From positions 186,001 to 250,000 of the forward strand of contig NZ_BSFL01000003.1 of assembly GCF_027922325.1 (NCBI RefSeq): a DNA stretch of 64,000 bases. The letters are read 5' to 3'. The position numbers and the translations under genes are program-made. Below the pieces are notes generated by a model. That model did no database searches. It worked only from the letters and a program-made list of their open reading frames with translations, and had not been told where the DNA came from. Numbering within the stretch: the first letter of the stretch is position 1; each line of letters opens with the position of its first letter. This document shows, piece after piece, positions 52,540 to 62,196 of this stretch. The DNA is from Methylopila turkensis (GTDB lineage: Bacteria; Pseudomonadota; Alphaproteobacteria; Rhizobiales; Methylopilaceae).

Positions 52540-53484
52540 ATGGCGGACGTCGCTTCCCTCGCCATGCCGTTCTTCGGGCTAATCCTGCTCGGCTTCCTGT
52601 GCGGGCGGTTCGCCACCGCGGCCGAGGGCGGGCTCGACTGGTTCAACGTCTACATCGTCTATGTCGCGGTGCCGGCGCTGTATTTCACGCTGATCTCCCG
52701 CACGCCGTTCGAGGAGCTCGCGAACGTCGATTTCATCGCGATCACCACCGGCTCCACGCTGACGGCCTTTCTGATCGCGCTCGGCATCGGCTTGCTGGCG
52801 TCGCGTGGAAAACTCCCCGAGGCGACGATCCAGGCGACCGCGGGCAGCTACTCCAACGTCGGCTACATGGGGCCGGGGCTGACGCTCGCGGCGCTGGGTC
52901 CGGCTGCCTCGGCGCCGACCGCGCTGATCTTCGTGTTCGACTGCATGCTGCTGTTCACGCTGGTGCCGTTCCTGATGTCGGTGGCGAGCGACCGGCGCGA
53001 GAGCCTGTGGGCGACGGCGGCTCTGGTGGTCCGGCGCATCGCGCTGCACCCGTTCAACATCGCGACGCTGATCGGCGGACTGGCGGCCTACTTCCACTAT
53101 GTCCCGCCAAAGCCGGTGGAGCAGATCGTGACCCTGCTCAGCGGCTCGGCCGCCCCGTGCGCGCTGTTCGTGCTGGGCGTGACCGTCGCGCTGCGGCCGG
53201 TCCGCCGCGTGCCGGTCGAGCTGCCGGCGCTGCTCTTCGTCAAGCTCATCGCGCATCCGCTGATCGTCTACGGCGCGCTGACCCTCGTCGGCGGCTTCGA
53301 CCGCGTCTGGGTCGCGACCGCGGTGCTGATGGCCTCGCTGCCGCCGGCGCTCAACGTGTTCGTCATGGCGAGCCAGTACCGGATTTATGTGGAGCGCGCC
53401 TCCAGCACGATCCTGATCGGCACCGTGCTCTCCGTCGTCACGGTGACCGGCGTGCTCTGGCTCGTGGTCTCCGGCGCGCTCTGA
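52540..53484 (+). CDS. AEC family transporter
   Basis: The 314-residue protein has about ten membrane segments and the auxin efflux carrier family features (YVAVPALYFTLISRTPFEEL, GSYSNVGYMGPGLTLAALG, GSAAPCALFVLGVTVAL). Bacterial AEC proteins move small carboxylates such as malate or malonate; the substrate is unknown here. The ATG at 52540 is chosen after GGGAGAGA, though a TTG at 52531 is in frame. Its stop directly abuts the stop of the convergent Ubi hydroxylase gene. Confidence 0.87.
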   Translation: MADVASLAMPFFGLILLGFLCGRFATAAEGGLDWFNVYIVYVAVPALYFTLISRTPFEELANVDFIAITTGSTLTAFLIALGIGLLASRGKLPEATIQATAGSYSNVGYMGPGLTLAALGPAASAPTALIFVFDCMLLFTLVPFLMSVASDRRESLWATAALVVRRIALHPFNIATLIGGLAAYFHYVPPKPVEQIVTLLSGSAAPCALFVLGVTVALRPVRRVPVELPALLFVKLIAHPLIVYGALTLVGGFDRVWVATAVLMASLPPALNVFVMASQYRIYVERASSTILIGTVLSVVTVTGVLWLVVSGAL

Positions 53485-54636
53485 TCAGCGCCCGAGCCCC
53501 TGCCGCATGACGAACCGCCGCAGCGGGCCGATGGCGGCGAGCGCGCGGACGCCGGCGCCGCGGGCGGCGTGCGCCGCGGGCCATCCGCTCATCAGCGAAC
53601 GGTTGAGCGCGTCGGTCGCGACGGTGCGGCTCCAGACGTCGGACGCGCGGTCGCGGGAATAGGCGCTGAGGGTGGCGAAGCCCCCGACGTCGCGACGTTC
53701 GGCGATCGCGGCGGCGATGGCGCGGGCGGCGGCCGCGGCGTCGCGCACGCCGAGGTTCAGCCCCTGCGCGCCGATCGGCGGCAGCACATGCGCCGCTTCG
53801 CCGACGAGCAGCGTGCGGCGCGCCGCCATCCGCGTCGCGGCGCCGACCTCGATCGGGAAAGCGCCGATCGGGCCGTCCGGCCGCATCGCGCCCAAGAGCC
53901 GCCCCGCGCGGCGGGTCAGCGCCTCGCCGAAGGCGTCCGGCCCGAGCGCGCGCAGCTCCTCGGCGCGCTCGGGCGTCACGACCCACACGACGCTCGACCT
54001 CAGTCCCGGCATCGGCACCAGCGTGAACGGACCTTCCTCGCAGTGGAACTCGGTCGACACCCCGTCATGGTCGCGTTCGTGAGCGGCGCAGAAGGCGAGC
54101 GCGGTCTGCGGCTGGCGGCGCAGCGCGAGCTCGATCCCGGCGGCCTCGCGCATCAGCGAGCGGCGGCCATCGGCGGCGATCACGAGCCGAGCGGAGAGGG
54201 CCAAACCGCCCTCCAGCTCGATCGCGACCTGGTCCTCGTCGGGCCGGCTGGCGACGGCGGAGCCGGCGATCACGCGGGCGCCGGGCTCGGCCGCAAGCGC
54301 TTCGCCGAGAACGGCGGTCAGCGCCGCGTTGGGCACGTTCCAGCCGAAGGCGTCGAGCCCGACCTCGGCCGAATCGAAGGTGATTTCGGGCGCGCGAAAC
54401 AGCCGCCGGCCGCCGTCGACCAGTCGGAGACGCCGGAGCGGCGCGGCGCCGCCTTCGAGACGCGACCACAGCCCGGCGTCGCGCAGAATCGCGACGGAAC
54501 CGTCGAGCAGGGCGGTGGTGCGGGTGTCGGCGCGCAAGGGAGCCGCGACCAGCGCCACCTTCGCCCCGGCGCGGGCGGCGAGCAGGGCGGCGAGCAGGCC
54601 CGCCGGCCCGCCTCCGATCACCGCGACGTCGATCAT
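53485..54636 (-). CDS. FAD-dependent ubiquinone biosynthesis hydroxylase (UbiH/UbiF/COQ6 family)
   Basis: The 383-residue monooxygenase has the FAD motif VAVIGGGPAGLLAALLAARAG, the second motif ARLVIAADGRRSLMREAAG and the third GEAAHVLPPIGAQGLNLGVRD. This family hydroxylates the benzoquinone ring precursor of ubiquinone; which position is hydroxylated cannot be told by eye. GGGAGG before the ATG at 54636 supports the start. It is convergent with the AEC gene and divergent from the SDR gene. Confidence 0.9.
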   Translation of the reverse strand: MIDVAVIGGGPAGLLAALLAARAGAKVALVAAPLRADTRTTALLDGSVAILRDAGLWSRLEGGAAPLRRLRLVDGGRRLFRAPEITFDSAEVGLDAFGWNVPNAALTAVLGEALAAEPGARVIAGSAVASRPDEDQVAIELEGGLALSARLVIAADGRRSLMREAAGIELALRRQPQTALAFCAAHERDHDGVSTEFHCEEGPFTLVPMPGLRSSVVWVVTPERAEELRALGPDAFGEALTRRAGRLLGAMRPDGPIGAFPIEVGAATRMAARRTLLVGEAAHVLPPIGAQGLNLGVRDAAAAARAIAAAIAERRDVGGFATLSAYSRDRASDVWSRTVATDALNRSLMSGWPAAHAARGAGVRALAAIGPLRRFVMRQGLGR

Positions 54637-54826
54637 GTGCGCCTCCCTACGGGCGGTGTCCTTGCGCCGGGATTCGCGTCCGGCTTGTCCTAAACATGGG
54701 GCGCCCGCAGCGTCCTGTCGCCGTCCGGCGCGACTTGAGGCGTGGGCGAGACCGGCTATTTCATCGACCGGTCCGCGAGGCGCCGATCGCACGCCAGCGG
54801 GAGGCGGTGGGGGACCGAGAGGATTG

Positions 54827-55594
54827 ATGGCCATGGGTCCGCAACGCGGCGCGACGGGCGTCCTTATCGTCACCGGCGGCAGCCGGGGGATCGGCGCGGC
54901 GACCTGCCGCCTTGCAGCAGCGCGCGGCTGGGACGTGGCGATCAACTACGCGCAGGACGAGCCCGCCGCCGAGAGGGTCGCCGCGGAGGTGGAGGCGGCG
55001 GGACGCCGCGCCGCCGTCATTCGCGGCGACATGGCGGTCGCGGGCGACGTCCTCAGCCTGTTCCAGGCGGCCGCGCGGCTCGGGCCGGTGACGGGCGTGG
55101 TCAACAACGCCGGCGTCATCGGCGCGGCCGGGCCGCTGGCCGAGGCGCCGGCGGACATGATCGCGGGCGTGGTCGCCGTCAACGTCACCGGCGCGATCCT
55201 GGTGGCGCGCGAGGCGGCCCGCGTCATGGCGCGCAGCCGCGGAGGCCGTGGCGGCGCGCTCGTGAACCTGTCCTCGATCGCCGCCACGCTTGGCGCGCCG
55301 GGCGAATATGTCTGGTACGCGGCCAGCAAGGGCGCAATCGACAGCCTCACCATCGGGCTGTCGAAGGAGCTCGGACCGGAGGGCGTTCGGGTGAACGCCG
55401 TGTCGCCGGGCCTGATCGAGACCGACATCCATGCCGCCGGCGGCCAGCCGGACCGGCTGGCGCGGCTCGCAGTGGGCACGCCGATGGGACGGGCAGGCGG
55501 CCCCGACGAGGTCGCCGAAGCGATTGTCTGGCTCTTGTCGGAGGCCGCGTCCTATGTCACCGGAGCCAACCTGCGCGTCGGCGGCGGGCGCTGA
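54827..55594 (+). CDS. Short-chain dehydrogenase/reductase (SDR)
   Basis: The 255-residue protein has the cofactor motif VTGGSRGIGAATC, NNAG in VVNNAGVIGAAGPL, catalytic Ser in NLSSIAATLG and YxxxK in VWYAASKGAIDS, so it should be an active NAD(P)-dependent oxidoreductase. It ends YVTGANLRVGGGR. Either ATG 54827 or ATG 54833 could be used; AGAGGA lies three or nine bases upstream, respectively. The substrate is unknown. The exported-protein gene follows 23 bases later. Confidence 0.87.
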   Translation: MAMGPQRGATGVLIVTGGSRGIGAATCRLAAARGWDVAINYAQDEPAAERVAAEVEAAGRRAAVIRGDMAVAGDVLSLFQAAARLGPVTGVVNNAGVIGAAGPLAEAPADMIAGVVAVNVTGAILVAREAARVMARSRGGRGGALVNLSSIAATLGAPGEYVWYAASKGAIDSLTIGLSKELGPEGVRVNAVSPGLIETDIHAAGGQPDRLARLAVGTPMGRAGGPDEVAEAIVWLLSEAASYVTGANLRVGGGR

Positions 55595-55617
55595 GAAGCT
55601 GGAGCGGTTTAGCGAAC

Positions 55618-56583
55618 ATGTCCATGATCACACTGTCCCGGCTCGCGCTTGCGGGCGTCGTAGCGGCAGCCCTCGCGGGCTCCGCCCACGCCGCCTCCGA
55701 CGAGACGCGCGCCCGGGTCGACAATCTCAGCCATCCCACCAAGTGCGCCGAGTTCGACAACGTCTACTTCACGCTGACCAATCCGAAGGTGCGCGCCTTC
55801 CGCATCGAGGTCACGCCGCCGGTCTATCTGCCGGACCTCAAGGTCGACGACACCGCGCCGAACTTCGATCATTGCGAGGCGATGAAGGACGACCCGAAGT
55901 TCAAGTTCCAGCCGAAGAACCTGACGCTCTACGAGGACGACCGCATCCGCATCCTCGGCTTCACCCATGAGGTGTCCTGGCGGGCGAGGGGGGCCGAGGT
56001 GGTCATCGGAGACGTCGACGAGACCGACATCCACCTGATCCAGCTTCAGGAGAAGATCGACGGCAAGTGGACCGAGTATCTCGTGTTCTATCCGTTCGAC
56101 GGATATTGGCGCGCCAAGCCCATCCCGCCGGAGCGCTTCCCTGAGGCGGCCTACGGCTCGTCGTTCCTGATCGGCCCGATCGAGGAGCAGCACCGGCCGA
56201 TCGTCGACGTGACGCGGCTCGAGATCGACGGCAAGGCGCGGGTCTTCCGCATGACCTTCGCGCGCGGCGGAACCGGCGAGCTGAAGGTCGAGAACGTCTC
56301 CCGCGAGGGCGCGACGCTGTCGGTGAAGCTCGACGGCCTGCCGGAGGACGGCGACAAGACCGCCCCCTTCGCCGGCATCCGCTCCATGTTCGTGACGCCG
56401 GACAACGCCGACACGGCGCGGGTGGTCTGGCGCATGGACGGCGGGCTGTTCACCGAGAACGTCATGGATTTCAAGACTTCCGTGACCGACGACGTCCGCT
56501 TCGATCGCGTCGAACTGTCGAAGCACAACACCAGCGCCCCGGACGTGAGCTTCCGCGGCTTTGCGGGCGCCGCGAAGCCCTGA
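55618..56583 (+). CDS. Exported protein of unknown function
   Basis: The 321-residue protein has a signal peptide ending GSAHAASDE. No family is recognised. It is mostly predicted beta-strand with charged loops (KVDDTAPNFDHCEAMKDDPK, GFTHEVSWRARGAEVVIGDVDETD) and has two cysteines after the signal (in PTKCAEF and FDHCEAM) that could form a disulfide. It follows the SDR gene by 23 bases, so the two may be co-transcribed. The start at 55618 (MSMITLSR) is preferred; a second ATG lies two codons later. Confidence 0.75.
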   Translation: MSMITLSRLALAGVVAAALAGSAHAASDETRARVDNLSHPTKCAEFDNVYFTLTNPKVRAFRIEVTPPVYLPDLKVDDTAPNFDHCEAMKDDPKFKFQPKNLTLYEDDRIRILGFTHEVSWRARGAEVVIGDVDETDIHLIQLQEKIDGKWTEYLVFYPFDGYWRAKPIPPERFPEAAYGSSFLIGPIEEQHRPIVDVTRLEIDGKARVFRMTFARGGTGELKVENVSREGATLSVKLDGLPEDGDKTAPFAGIRSMFVTPDNADTARVVWRMDGGLFTENVMDFKTSVTDDVRFDRVELSKHNTSAPDVSFRGFAGAAKP

Positions 56584-56656
56584 GAGGCCGTCCAGCGCCG
56601 AAGGCGATCGTGACGTCGGCCGGCCGCCGACCCCATAGCGAGACAGGAACATCCCC

Positions 56657-57631
56657 ATGCCCAAAGCGATCCGCGTCCACCAGACGGGCGGCCCCGAGGT
56701 TCTGACCTTCGAGGATGTCGAGCTGCCGGCGCTGAAGAAGGGCGAGGCCCATATCCGCCACACCGCGATCGGCCTGAACTTCATCGACGTCTATCACCGC
56801 ACTGGGCTCTACCCGCAGCAGACGCCGTTCACGCTCGGCTCGGAAGGCGCGGGCGAGGTGGTCGCGGTCGGCGAAGGCGTCACGGACGTGAAGCCCGGCG
56901 ATCGCGTGGCCTACGCCGGCGGCCCGCTCGGCTCTTACGCGACCGAGCGCGTGATCCCGGCCGATAGGCTGGTGAAGATCCCGCCGAGCGTCGCCGACGA
57001 AACCGCCGCGGCGGCGATGCTGAAAGGCATGACCGCGCAGTACCTCATCCGCCGCACGTTCCGCGTGGGCCCGGAGCACGTGATCCTGTGGCACGCCGCG
57101 GCCGGCGGCGTCGGCCAGATCGCCAGCCAGTGGGCGGCTCATCTCGGCGCGACCGTCATCGGCACCGCCGGCGGCCCGGAGAAGGTGGCGCTCGCCAAGA
57201 CCAGGGGCTGCGCCCACGTCATCGACTACCGGTCCGAGGACTTCGTCGAGCGGGTGCGCGAGATCACCGGCGGCAAGGGCGTGGACGCGGTCTACGACTC
57301 GGTCGGCAAGGACACGTTCCCGGCCTCGCTCGATTGCCTGAGGCCGCGCGGGATCTGGGTCAGCTTCGGCCAGTCCTCGGGTCCGGTCGAGCCGTTCAGC
57401 ATCGGGCTGCTCGCGCAGAAGGGCTCCCTGTTCGCCACCCGCGCCACCCTCAACCACTACACCGCCACCCGGGCCGAGCTGCTGGAGACGGCGGAGGACC
57501 TGTTCGGCGTCATCGCCTCCGGGGCCGTGCGCATCGACATCGGCGCGCGCTTCCCGCTGGCGGACGCGGCCGAAGCCCACCGCGCGCTCGAGGGCCGCGA
57601 CACCACCGGCTCGACAGTGCTCATTCCGTAG
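56657..57631 (+). CDS. Quinone oxidoreductase (QOR, NADPH-dependent)
   Basis: The 324-residue zinc-free medium-chain dehydrogenase has GLNFIDVYHRTGLYPQQTPF, GSEGAGEVVAVGEGV, WHAAAGGVGQIASQWA and SFGQSSGPVEPFSI, the pattern of E. coli Qor. It reduces quinones or related enones with NADPH. The ATG at 56657 follows CAGGA at about six bases. It stands alone between the unknown exported protein and the COQ10-like gene. Confidence 0.92.
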   Translation: MPKAIRVHQTGGPEVLTFEDVELPALKKGEAHIRHTAIGLNFIDVYHRTGLYPQQTPFTLGSEGAGEVVAVGEGVTDVKPGDRVAYAGGPLGSYATERVIPADRLVKIPPSVADETAAAAMLKGMTAQYLIRRTFRVGPEHVILWHAAAGGVGQIASQWAAHLGATVIGTAGGPEKVALAKTRGCAHVIDYRSEDFVERVREITGGKGVDAVYDSVGKDTFPASLDCLRPRGIWVSFGQSSGPVEPFSIGLLAQKGSLFATRATLNHYTATRAELLETAEDLFGVIASGAVRIDIGARFPLADAAEAHRALEGRDTTGSTVLIP

Positions 57632-57721
57632 GCCTAAGGCGCGGGATCGGCGCGGCCCCGCGACAAGCGCGCCGATCCCGCCTATATCGGAGCGACCACG
57701 CCCACGAGACTACGATCGCGC

Positions 57722-58186
57722 ATGCCGAGCTTCCGCACCACGCGCCGCGTGCGCCACTCCGCCGAGGAGATGTTCGACCTCGTCGCCGACGTGGAGAAGT
57801 ATCCGCTGTTCCTGCCGCTGTGCGAGGGTCTTCGGGTGCGCTCGCGTGAGGAGCGCGACCGGTTGCCGGTGCTGATCGCCGACATGACGGTGGCCTACAA
57901 GATCTTCCGCGAGACCTTCACGAGCAGGGTCACGCTCGACCGCGACGAGCGGAAGATCCAGGTCGCCTATCTCGACGGCCCGTTCAGTCATCTCGAGAAC
58001 CGCTGGACCTTCGCGCCGCTGCCGAACGGCGGCTGCGAGGTCGGCTTCTACATCGAGTGGGAGCTGCGCAGCCGCACGCTTTCGATGCTGGTCGGCGCGG
58101 CGTTCGAGCGGGTGTTCCGGCGCTACGCCGAGGCGTTCGAGCAGCGCGCCGACCGAGTCTATGGCTCAAGGCCGGCGCTCGCGTGA
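57722..58186 (+). CDS. COQ10/RatA-type START domain protein
   Basis: The 154-residue protein has FRTTRRVRHSAEEMFDLVADVEKYPLFLPLCEG, of which AEEMFDLVADVEKYP is the family mark, and ENRWTFAPLPNGGCEVGFYIEWE. It is the COQ10 coenzyme Q-binding/RatA family. In alphaproteobacteria a role in ubiquinone function is more likely than the ribosome-targeting toxin role named in enterics. The stop overlaps the thiL GTG start by four bases. Confidence 0.9.
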   Translation: MPSFRTTRRVRHSAEEMFDLVADVEKYPLFLPLCEGLRVRSREERDRLPVLIADMTVAYKIFRETFTSRVTLDRDERKIQVAYLDGPFSHLENRWTFAPLPNGGCEVGFYIEWELRSRTLSMLVGAAFERVFRRYAEAFEQRADRVYGSRPALA

Positions 58187-59181
58187 GCGGCGGCCGGGCG
58201 CGCCCCGACGAGGCCGGACTGATCGCGCGGTTCTTCCGGCCGCTCGCGACCTCGCCGGGCGCGGCCGAACTGCTCGACGACGCCGCGACCGTGCCCCACG
58301 CCTTCGGCAAGGAGCTGGTGGTGACGACCGACGCGATCGTCGCGGGGGTGCACTTCTTCGCCGACGATCCGGCCGACGCGGTCGCCCGCAAGGCGCTCAG
58401 GGTCAATCTGTCGGACCTCGCCGCCAAGGGCGCCCGCCCGTTCGGCTATCTGCTGACGCTCGCGCTGCCCGGCCGCTGGGACGAGGACTGGCTCGAAGGC
58501 TTCGCCGAAGGCCTCGCCGCGGACCAGGAGGAGTTCGGCGTCTCGCTGCTCGGCGGCGACACCGTGCTGTCGCCCGCTGGCCTGTTCGTCTCCGTCACGG
58601 CCTTCGGCCATGCCGGCGAAGGGCAGGTGCCGCGGCGGACGGGAGCGGCGCCCGGCCAGCGGCTCTACGTCACCGGCGCGATCGGCGACGCCGCGCTCGG
58701 ACTGATGCTGCGGCGCGACGACCGGCTCGCCGCCCACTGGGACCTGCGGCGCGCCGACCGGGAGGCGCTGCTGGACCGCTATCTGCTCCCCGAGCCGCGG
58801 GTCGCGCTCGCGGGCGTGGTCGGCTCCTACGCCACCGCCGCGATGGACGTGTCGGACGGGCTCGTCGGCGACGCGGGCAAGCTCGCCGACGCCTCGCGCG
58901 TGGGCGCGGTGATCGACGCAGCGCGAATCCCGCTGTCGCCGGCGGCGGCGCGGGCGACGCGCGCGGATCCTGCGGCGCTCACGACCGCGCTCACCGGCGG
59001 CGACGACTACGAGATTCTGCTCGCGATCGATCCCGACGACGCCGACGCCTTCGAGGCCGAGGCGGCGGGCGCCGGGGTGCGGGTCACCGACATCGGCGCG
59101 CTGGTCGAGGAGAGCGGCGTGCGGATCGAGCGGCAGGGCGAGGCGCTGAGCTTCGGCGCAGGCTCCTACAGCCACTTCTGA
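58183..59181 (+). CDS. thiL: Thiamine-phosphate kinase
   Basis: It phosphorylates thiamine monophosphate to the diphosphate cofactor with ATP. The 332-residue protein has DDAATVPHAFGKELVVTTDAIVAGVHF, of which DDAA and TTDAIVAGVHF are the metal-binding marks, then NLSDLAAKGARP, LLGGDTV and MDVSDGLVGDAGKLA. The GTG start overlaps the COQ10-like stop (GTGA), so the two are coupled. This alphaproteobacterial pairing joins thiamine and quinone functions with no known link. Confidence 0.94.
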   Translation: MSGGRARPDEAGLIARFFRPLATSPGAAELLDDAATVPHAFGKELVVTTDAIVAGVHFFADDPADAVARKALRVNLSDLAAKGARPFGYLLTLALPGRWDEDWLEGFAEGLAADQEEFGVSLLGGDTVLSPAGLFVSVTAFGHAGEGQVPRRTGAAPGQRLYVTGAIGDAALGLMLRRDDRLAAHWDLRRADREALLDRYLLPEPRVALAGVVGSYATAAMDVSDGLVGDAGKLADASRVGAVIDAARIPLSPAAARATRADPAALTTALTGGDDYEILLAIDPDDADAFEAEAAGAGVRVTDIGALVEESGVRIERQGEALSFGAGSYSHF

Positions 59182-59392
59182 CGCGGACGTGTTGCCGGCA
59201 GGGCACGACGTGCGCCGAAGCGCCGCCCGCCATGATTGAATCGGTAACCATGGACCATCAAAATGCCGCGGTCGCCGACGCTCTGTCGGCGACGCTTCCG
59301 CTGCGGCGGATCGACGGCGGCGCGGCTTGCGCTCAGCGGGCCGGCGTCGCTTGAAGCGACATAACAACAGCGAAAGAGCCGGCGGAGCCCCC
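59182..59392. other. Intergenic region between thiL and the lytic transglycosylase gene
   Basis: These 211 bases contain an imperfect GTCGCCGA/TCGGCGAC hairpin (about 59271-59293) and a possible 34-residue frame starting at 59250, which I do not accept as a gene. No promoter is obvious. Confidence 0.4.
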
Positions 59393-60238
59393 ATGACGTC
59401 AACTCCCAAACGATTTGTCGCCGCCCTGTTCGGGCTGGGCGTCGCCCTGTCTGCGAGCGCGGCTTCGGCTGCGCCGTGCGGCGGCAACAACGGCGAAGGG
59501 TTCGACGCCTGGGTCCAGAACTTCCAGGCCGAGGCGATCTCGCGCGGCATCTCTCCGCGCGTCGCCAGCGCGGCGCTATCGGGCGTGTCCTACGACCGCC
59601 GCCTGATCGGCTACGACCGCACCCAGCGGCCGTTCAAGCTCACCTTCGAGCAGTTCGTGGCCAAGCGCGCGCCGGCGTCGCTCATCAGCCAGGCCCGCTC
59701 GCGCATCCAGCGCAACAAGGCGCTGTTCGACCGCGTCGAAGCCAAGTACGGCGTGCCGGCGCCGATCATCGCCACGATCTGGGGCATGGAGACCGCCTTC
59801 GGCGCGATTCAGGGCAACAAGAACGTCTTCAACGGCCTCGCGACGCTCGCCTATGACTGCCGCCGGACCGAGATGTTCCAGGGCGAGCTGATCGCGGCCA
59901 TGCAGCTCGTCGACCGCGGCGACCTCACCATGTCCGAAATGCGCGGCGCCGAGCACGGCGAGATCGGGCAGGCCCAGTTCCTGCCGTCGTCCTATCTGAA
60001 ATACGCCGTCGACGGCGACGGCGACGGCCGCGCCGACATGGTGCGCTCGTCGGCCGACACCATCGCCTCGATCGCCAACTATCTCCGCGCCAAGGGCTGG
60101 CGCGCCGGCGGCGGCTGGGAGGAAGGCTCCGCCAACTTCGGCGTGCTGGCCGAATGGAACAAGGCGCGGGTCTACCAGCGCGCGATCGCCTACGCCGCGA
60201 CCCAGATCGACCAGGGCGGCTCGCGCGCGCAGCGCTGA
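59393..60238 (+). CDS. Lytic murein transglycosylase (MltB-like)
   Basis: The 281-residue exported protein has a signal peptide ending ASAAPCGG and the lysozyme-like domain. Marks are LIGYDRTQRPFKLTFEQFV, IWGMETAFGAIQGNKNV (with the catalytic Glu in METAFG), and GEIGQAQFLPSSYLKYAVDGDGDG. It cleaves peptidoglycan in the periplasm. A cysteine just after the signal may make it a lipoprotein, but the lipobox is poor. GGAG precedes the ATG by five bases. An intrinsic terminator follows. Confidence 0.91.
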   Translation: MTSTPKRFVAALFGLGVALSASAASAAPCGGNNGEGFDAWVQNFQAEAISRGISPRVASAALSGVSYDRRLIGYDRTQRPFKLTFEQFVAKRAPASLISQARSRIQRNKALFDRVEAKYGVPAPIIATIWGMETAFGAIQGNKNVFNGLATLAYDCRRTEMFQGELIAAMQLVDRGDLTMSEMRGAEHGEIGQAQFLPSSYLKYAVDGDGDGRADMVRSSADTIASIANYLRAKGWRAGGGWEEGSANFGVLAEWNKARVYQRAIAYAATQIDQGGSRAQR

Positions 60239-60258
60239 GCCGCGTCCGACCGCAATAG

Positions 60259-60292
60259 AAAGAGCCGCGGCCCTCGGGTCCGCGGCTCTTTT
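60259..60292 (+). terminator. Intrinsic terminator after the lytic transglycosylase gene
   Basis: AAAGAGCCGCGG pairs with CCGCGGCTCTTT around CCCTCGGGT and ends in a T-run. It is bidirectional in shape and also lies after the yciB stop on the other strand. Confidence 0.9.
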
Positions 60293-60354
60293 CGTTTCAT
60301 CATGGTGGAGCGGGCCGGGCGCTCCCTGCGTGTCCGGCCGAAGCCGGCCGGCCG

Positions 60355-60942
60355 TTACTTCGCGCCTTCGGCCCGCGGCGCCTGGGCGTAGCGCTGGAGC
60401 AGGGGCGCCTGGGCCATGGCGAAGACCATGGTGATCGGCATCACGCCCCAGACCTTGAAGGCCACCCAGAAGTCGGTGGTCTGGGTCCGCCACACCGCTT
60501 CGTTCAGCGCGGCGAGGAACACGAAGAAGAACGCCCAGCGCCAGGTCAGCTTCATCCAGCCTTCGCGGGTGAGCTGGAACGCCTCGTCGAACACGATCGC
60601 GAGCAGCGCCTTGCCGAAGGCGAGGCCGCCGAACAGCGCGCCCGCGAACAGCAGGTTCACGATCGTCGGCTTGAGCTTGATGAACAGCTCGTCCTGAAGC
60701 GCGAGCGTGAGGCCGCCGAACACCAGCACCACGACGCCCGACACCAGCGGCATCACCGGCACGCGCCGGACGAGCGCCCAGGACGCAGTCAGCGACACCA
60801 GCGTCGCCACCATGAAGGCGGCGGTCGCGGTGAACAGGTCGGCGCGGTTGTTGGCGATGAAGAAGACGACGAGCGGCCCGAGTTCGAGCGCGAGCTTGAG
60901 CACGGGATTGGCGGCGCGCGCCGACGCTTTCTCTGAGGTCAT
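60355..60942 (-). CDS. yciB: Inner membrane septation protein YciB family
   Basis: The 195-residue protein has five to six membrane segments and the family pattern [26 protein letters not shown], of which LGPLVVFF and FTATA are marks. [22 protein letters not shown] and [21 protein letters not shown] follow. It acts in the inner membrane and is linked to cell division and envelope integrity. The ATG at 60942 follows CAGAGAAAG-type sequence. The gene is downstream of metX on the same strand, 72 bases away. Confidence 0.93.
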   Translation of the reverse strand: MTSEKASARAANPVLKLALELGPLVVFFIANNRADLFTATAAFMVATLVSLTASWALVRRVPVMPLVSGVVVLVFGGLTLALQDELFIKLKPTIVNLLFAGALFGGLAFGKALLAIVFDEAFQLTREGWMKLTWRWAFFFVFLAALNEAVWRTQTTDFWVAFKVWGVMPITMVFAMAQAPLLQRYAQAPRAEGAK

Positions 60943-60995
60943 GGAATCAGGTCTGCTCCCGCGAGACGGCGCGATCAAGGCGAAACTGGCGATGT

Positions 60996-61025
60996 CGACT
61001 CATGGCCTAGCGACTCATGGCGTAG
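60996..61025. repeat. 15-bp tandem duplication at the metX 3' end
   Basis: CGACTCATGGCCTAG is followed directly by CGACTCATGGCGTAG, one mismatch apart. The second copy contains the metX stop codon; the first is just downstream of it. Confidence 0.85.
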
Positions 61026-62196
61026 CGAGCCCGCGCACGCGCGCCGCCGCGTCGATGAAGCCGCGCGTCGTCGCCATCAGCTCGGGAACGTCGAGCAGGA
61101 AGGCGTCGTGGCCCTTGTCGGTCGCGATCTCCACGAAGCTGACATTGGCGGCCGCGGCGTTCAGCGCGTGGACGATCTGGCGGGAATCCTCGGTCGGGAA
61201 CAGCCAGTCGGAGGTGAAGGACACCACGCAGAACCGCGTCTTCGTGCCCTGGAACGCCTTGGCCAGCACGCCGCCGTGGTCGGCCGCGAGGTCGAAATAG
61301 TCCATGGCGCGGGTGACGTAAAGATACGAGTTGGCGTCGAAGCGCTCGACGAAGCTCGCGCCCTGGTGGCGCAGATAGCTCTCGATCTGGAAGTCCGCGT
61401 CGAAGCCGAAGGTGCGCGCCTCGCGGTCCTGGAGGTTGCGGCCAAACTTGGTCTGAAGCGCCGGCTCCGAGAGATAGGTGATGTGCGCCGCCATGCGCGC
61501 GACCGCGAGCCCTTTGCGCGGGATCGCGCCCTCGAGCAGGTAGCGCCCGCCGCGCCAGTCCGGATCTGCGGTGACCGCCTGACGGCCGACCTCGTGGAAC
61601 GCGATGTTCTGCGCGGAGTGTTTCGCGGCGGTCGCGATCGGCAGGGCCGCGAACACGCGGTCGCCATAGCTCGCCGCCCATTCCAGCACTTGCATGCCGC
61701 CCATGGAGCCGCCCACGACCGCGAACAGGTCGGGGATGCCGAGATGGTCGATCAGCATCGCCTGCGCCGCGACCATGTCGCGGATGGTCACTAGCGGCAG
61801 GTCGAGGGCGTAGGGCTCGCCGGTCGCAGGGTTGTTCGAGGCGGGGCCGGTCGTGCCCATGCAGCCGCCGAGCACGTTCGAACAGATCACGAAGAAGCGA
61901 TCCGTGTCGATCGGTCGGCCGGGGCCGATCATGGTCGACCACCAGCCGGGCTTGCCGGTGACGGGATGGACGCTCGCCACATGCTGGTCGCCGGTGAGCG
62001 CGTGGCAGACCAGCACGGCGTTGGAGCGGTCGGCGTTCAGGACGCCGTAGGTCTGGTAGGCGATCCGGAGCGGGCTGAGCTCGCGGCCCGATTCGAGCGT
62101 CAGCGGCGGCGCGATTCGGGCGACGAGGCTGTGAGGCGCGTCGGCTTCGCGCCGCGCGGCCTCGTTCACCGTCAGCTCGATCGTCGCTTCGTTCAC
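61015..62196 (-). CDS. metX: Homoserine O-acyltransferase (MetX family)
   Basis: It acylates L-homoserine with acetyl- or succinyl-CoA, the first committed step to methionine. The 393-residue alpha/beta-hydrolase has [13 protein letters not shown], the nucleophile elbow [15 protein letters not shown] (Ser) and the late GHDAFLLD (His). The acyl donor cannot be told by eye; many alphaproteobacterial MetX enzymes use succinyl-CoA. GTG at 62196 is the start, after AGAGGCGG. No metW follows, which is unusual for this order. Confidence 0.92.
   Translation of the reverse strand: MNEATIELTVNEAARREADAPHSLVARIAPPLTLESGRELSPLRIAYQTYGVLNADRSNAVLVCHALTGDQHVASVHPVTGKPGWWSTMIGPGRPIDTDRFFVICSNVLGGCMGTTGPASNNPATGEPYALDLPLVTIRDMVAAQAMLIDHLGIPDLFAVVGGSMGGMQVLEWAASYGDRVFAALPIATAAKHSAQNIAFHEVGRQAVTADPDWRGGRYLLEGAIPRKGLAVARMAAHITYLSEPALQTKFGRNLQDREARTFGFDADFQIESYLRHQGASFVERFDANSYLYVTRAMDYFDLAADHGGVLAKAFQGTKTRFCVVSFTSDWLFPTEDSRQIVHALNAAAANVSFVEIATDKGHDAFLLDVPELMATTRGFIDAAARVRGLATP

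Noticed and set aside
59250..59354. Short frame (34 residues, starting MDHQNAAVADALSA) between thiL and the lytic transglycosylase gene
   Set aside because: There is no convincing ribosome binding site, the region also forms a hairpin, and the composition looks like the surrounding GC-rich third-position pattern of random frames.
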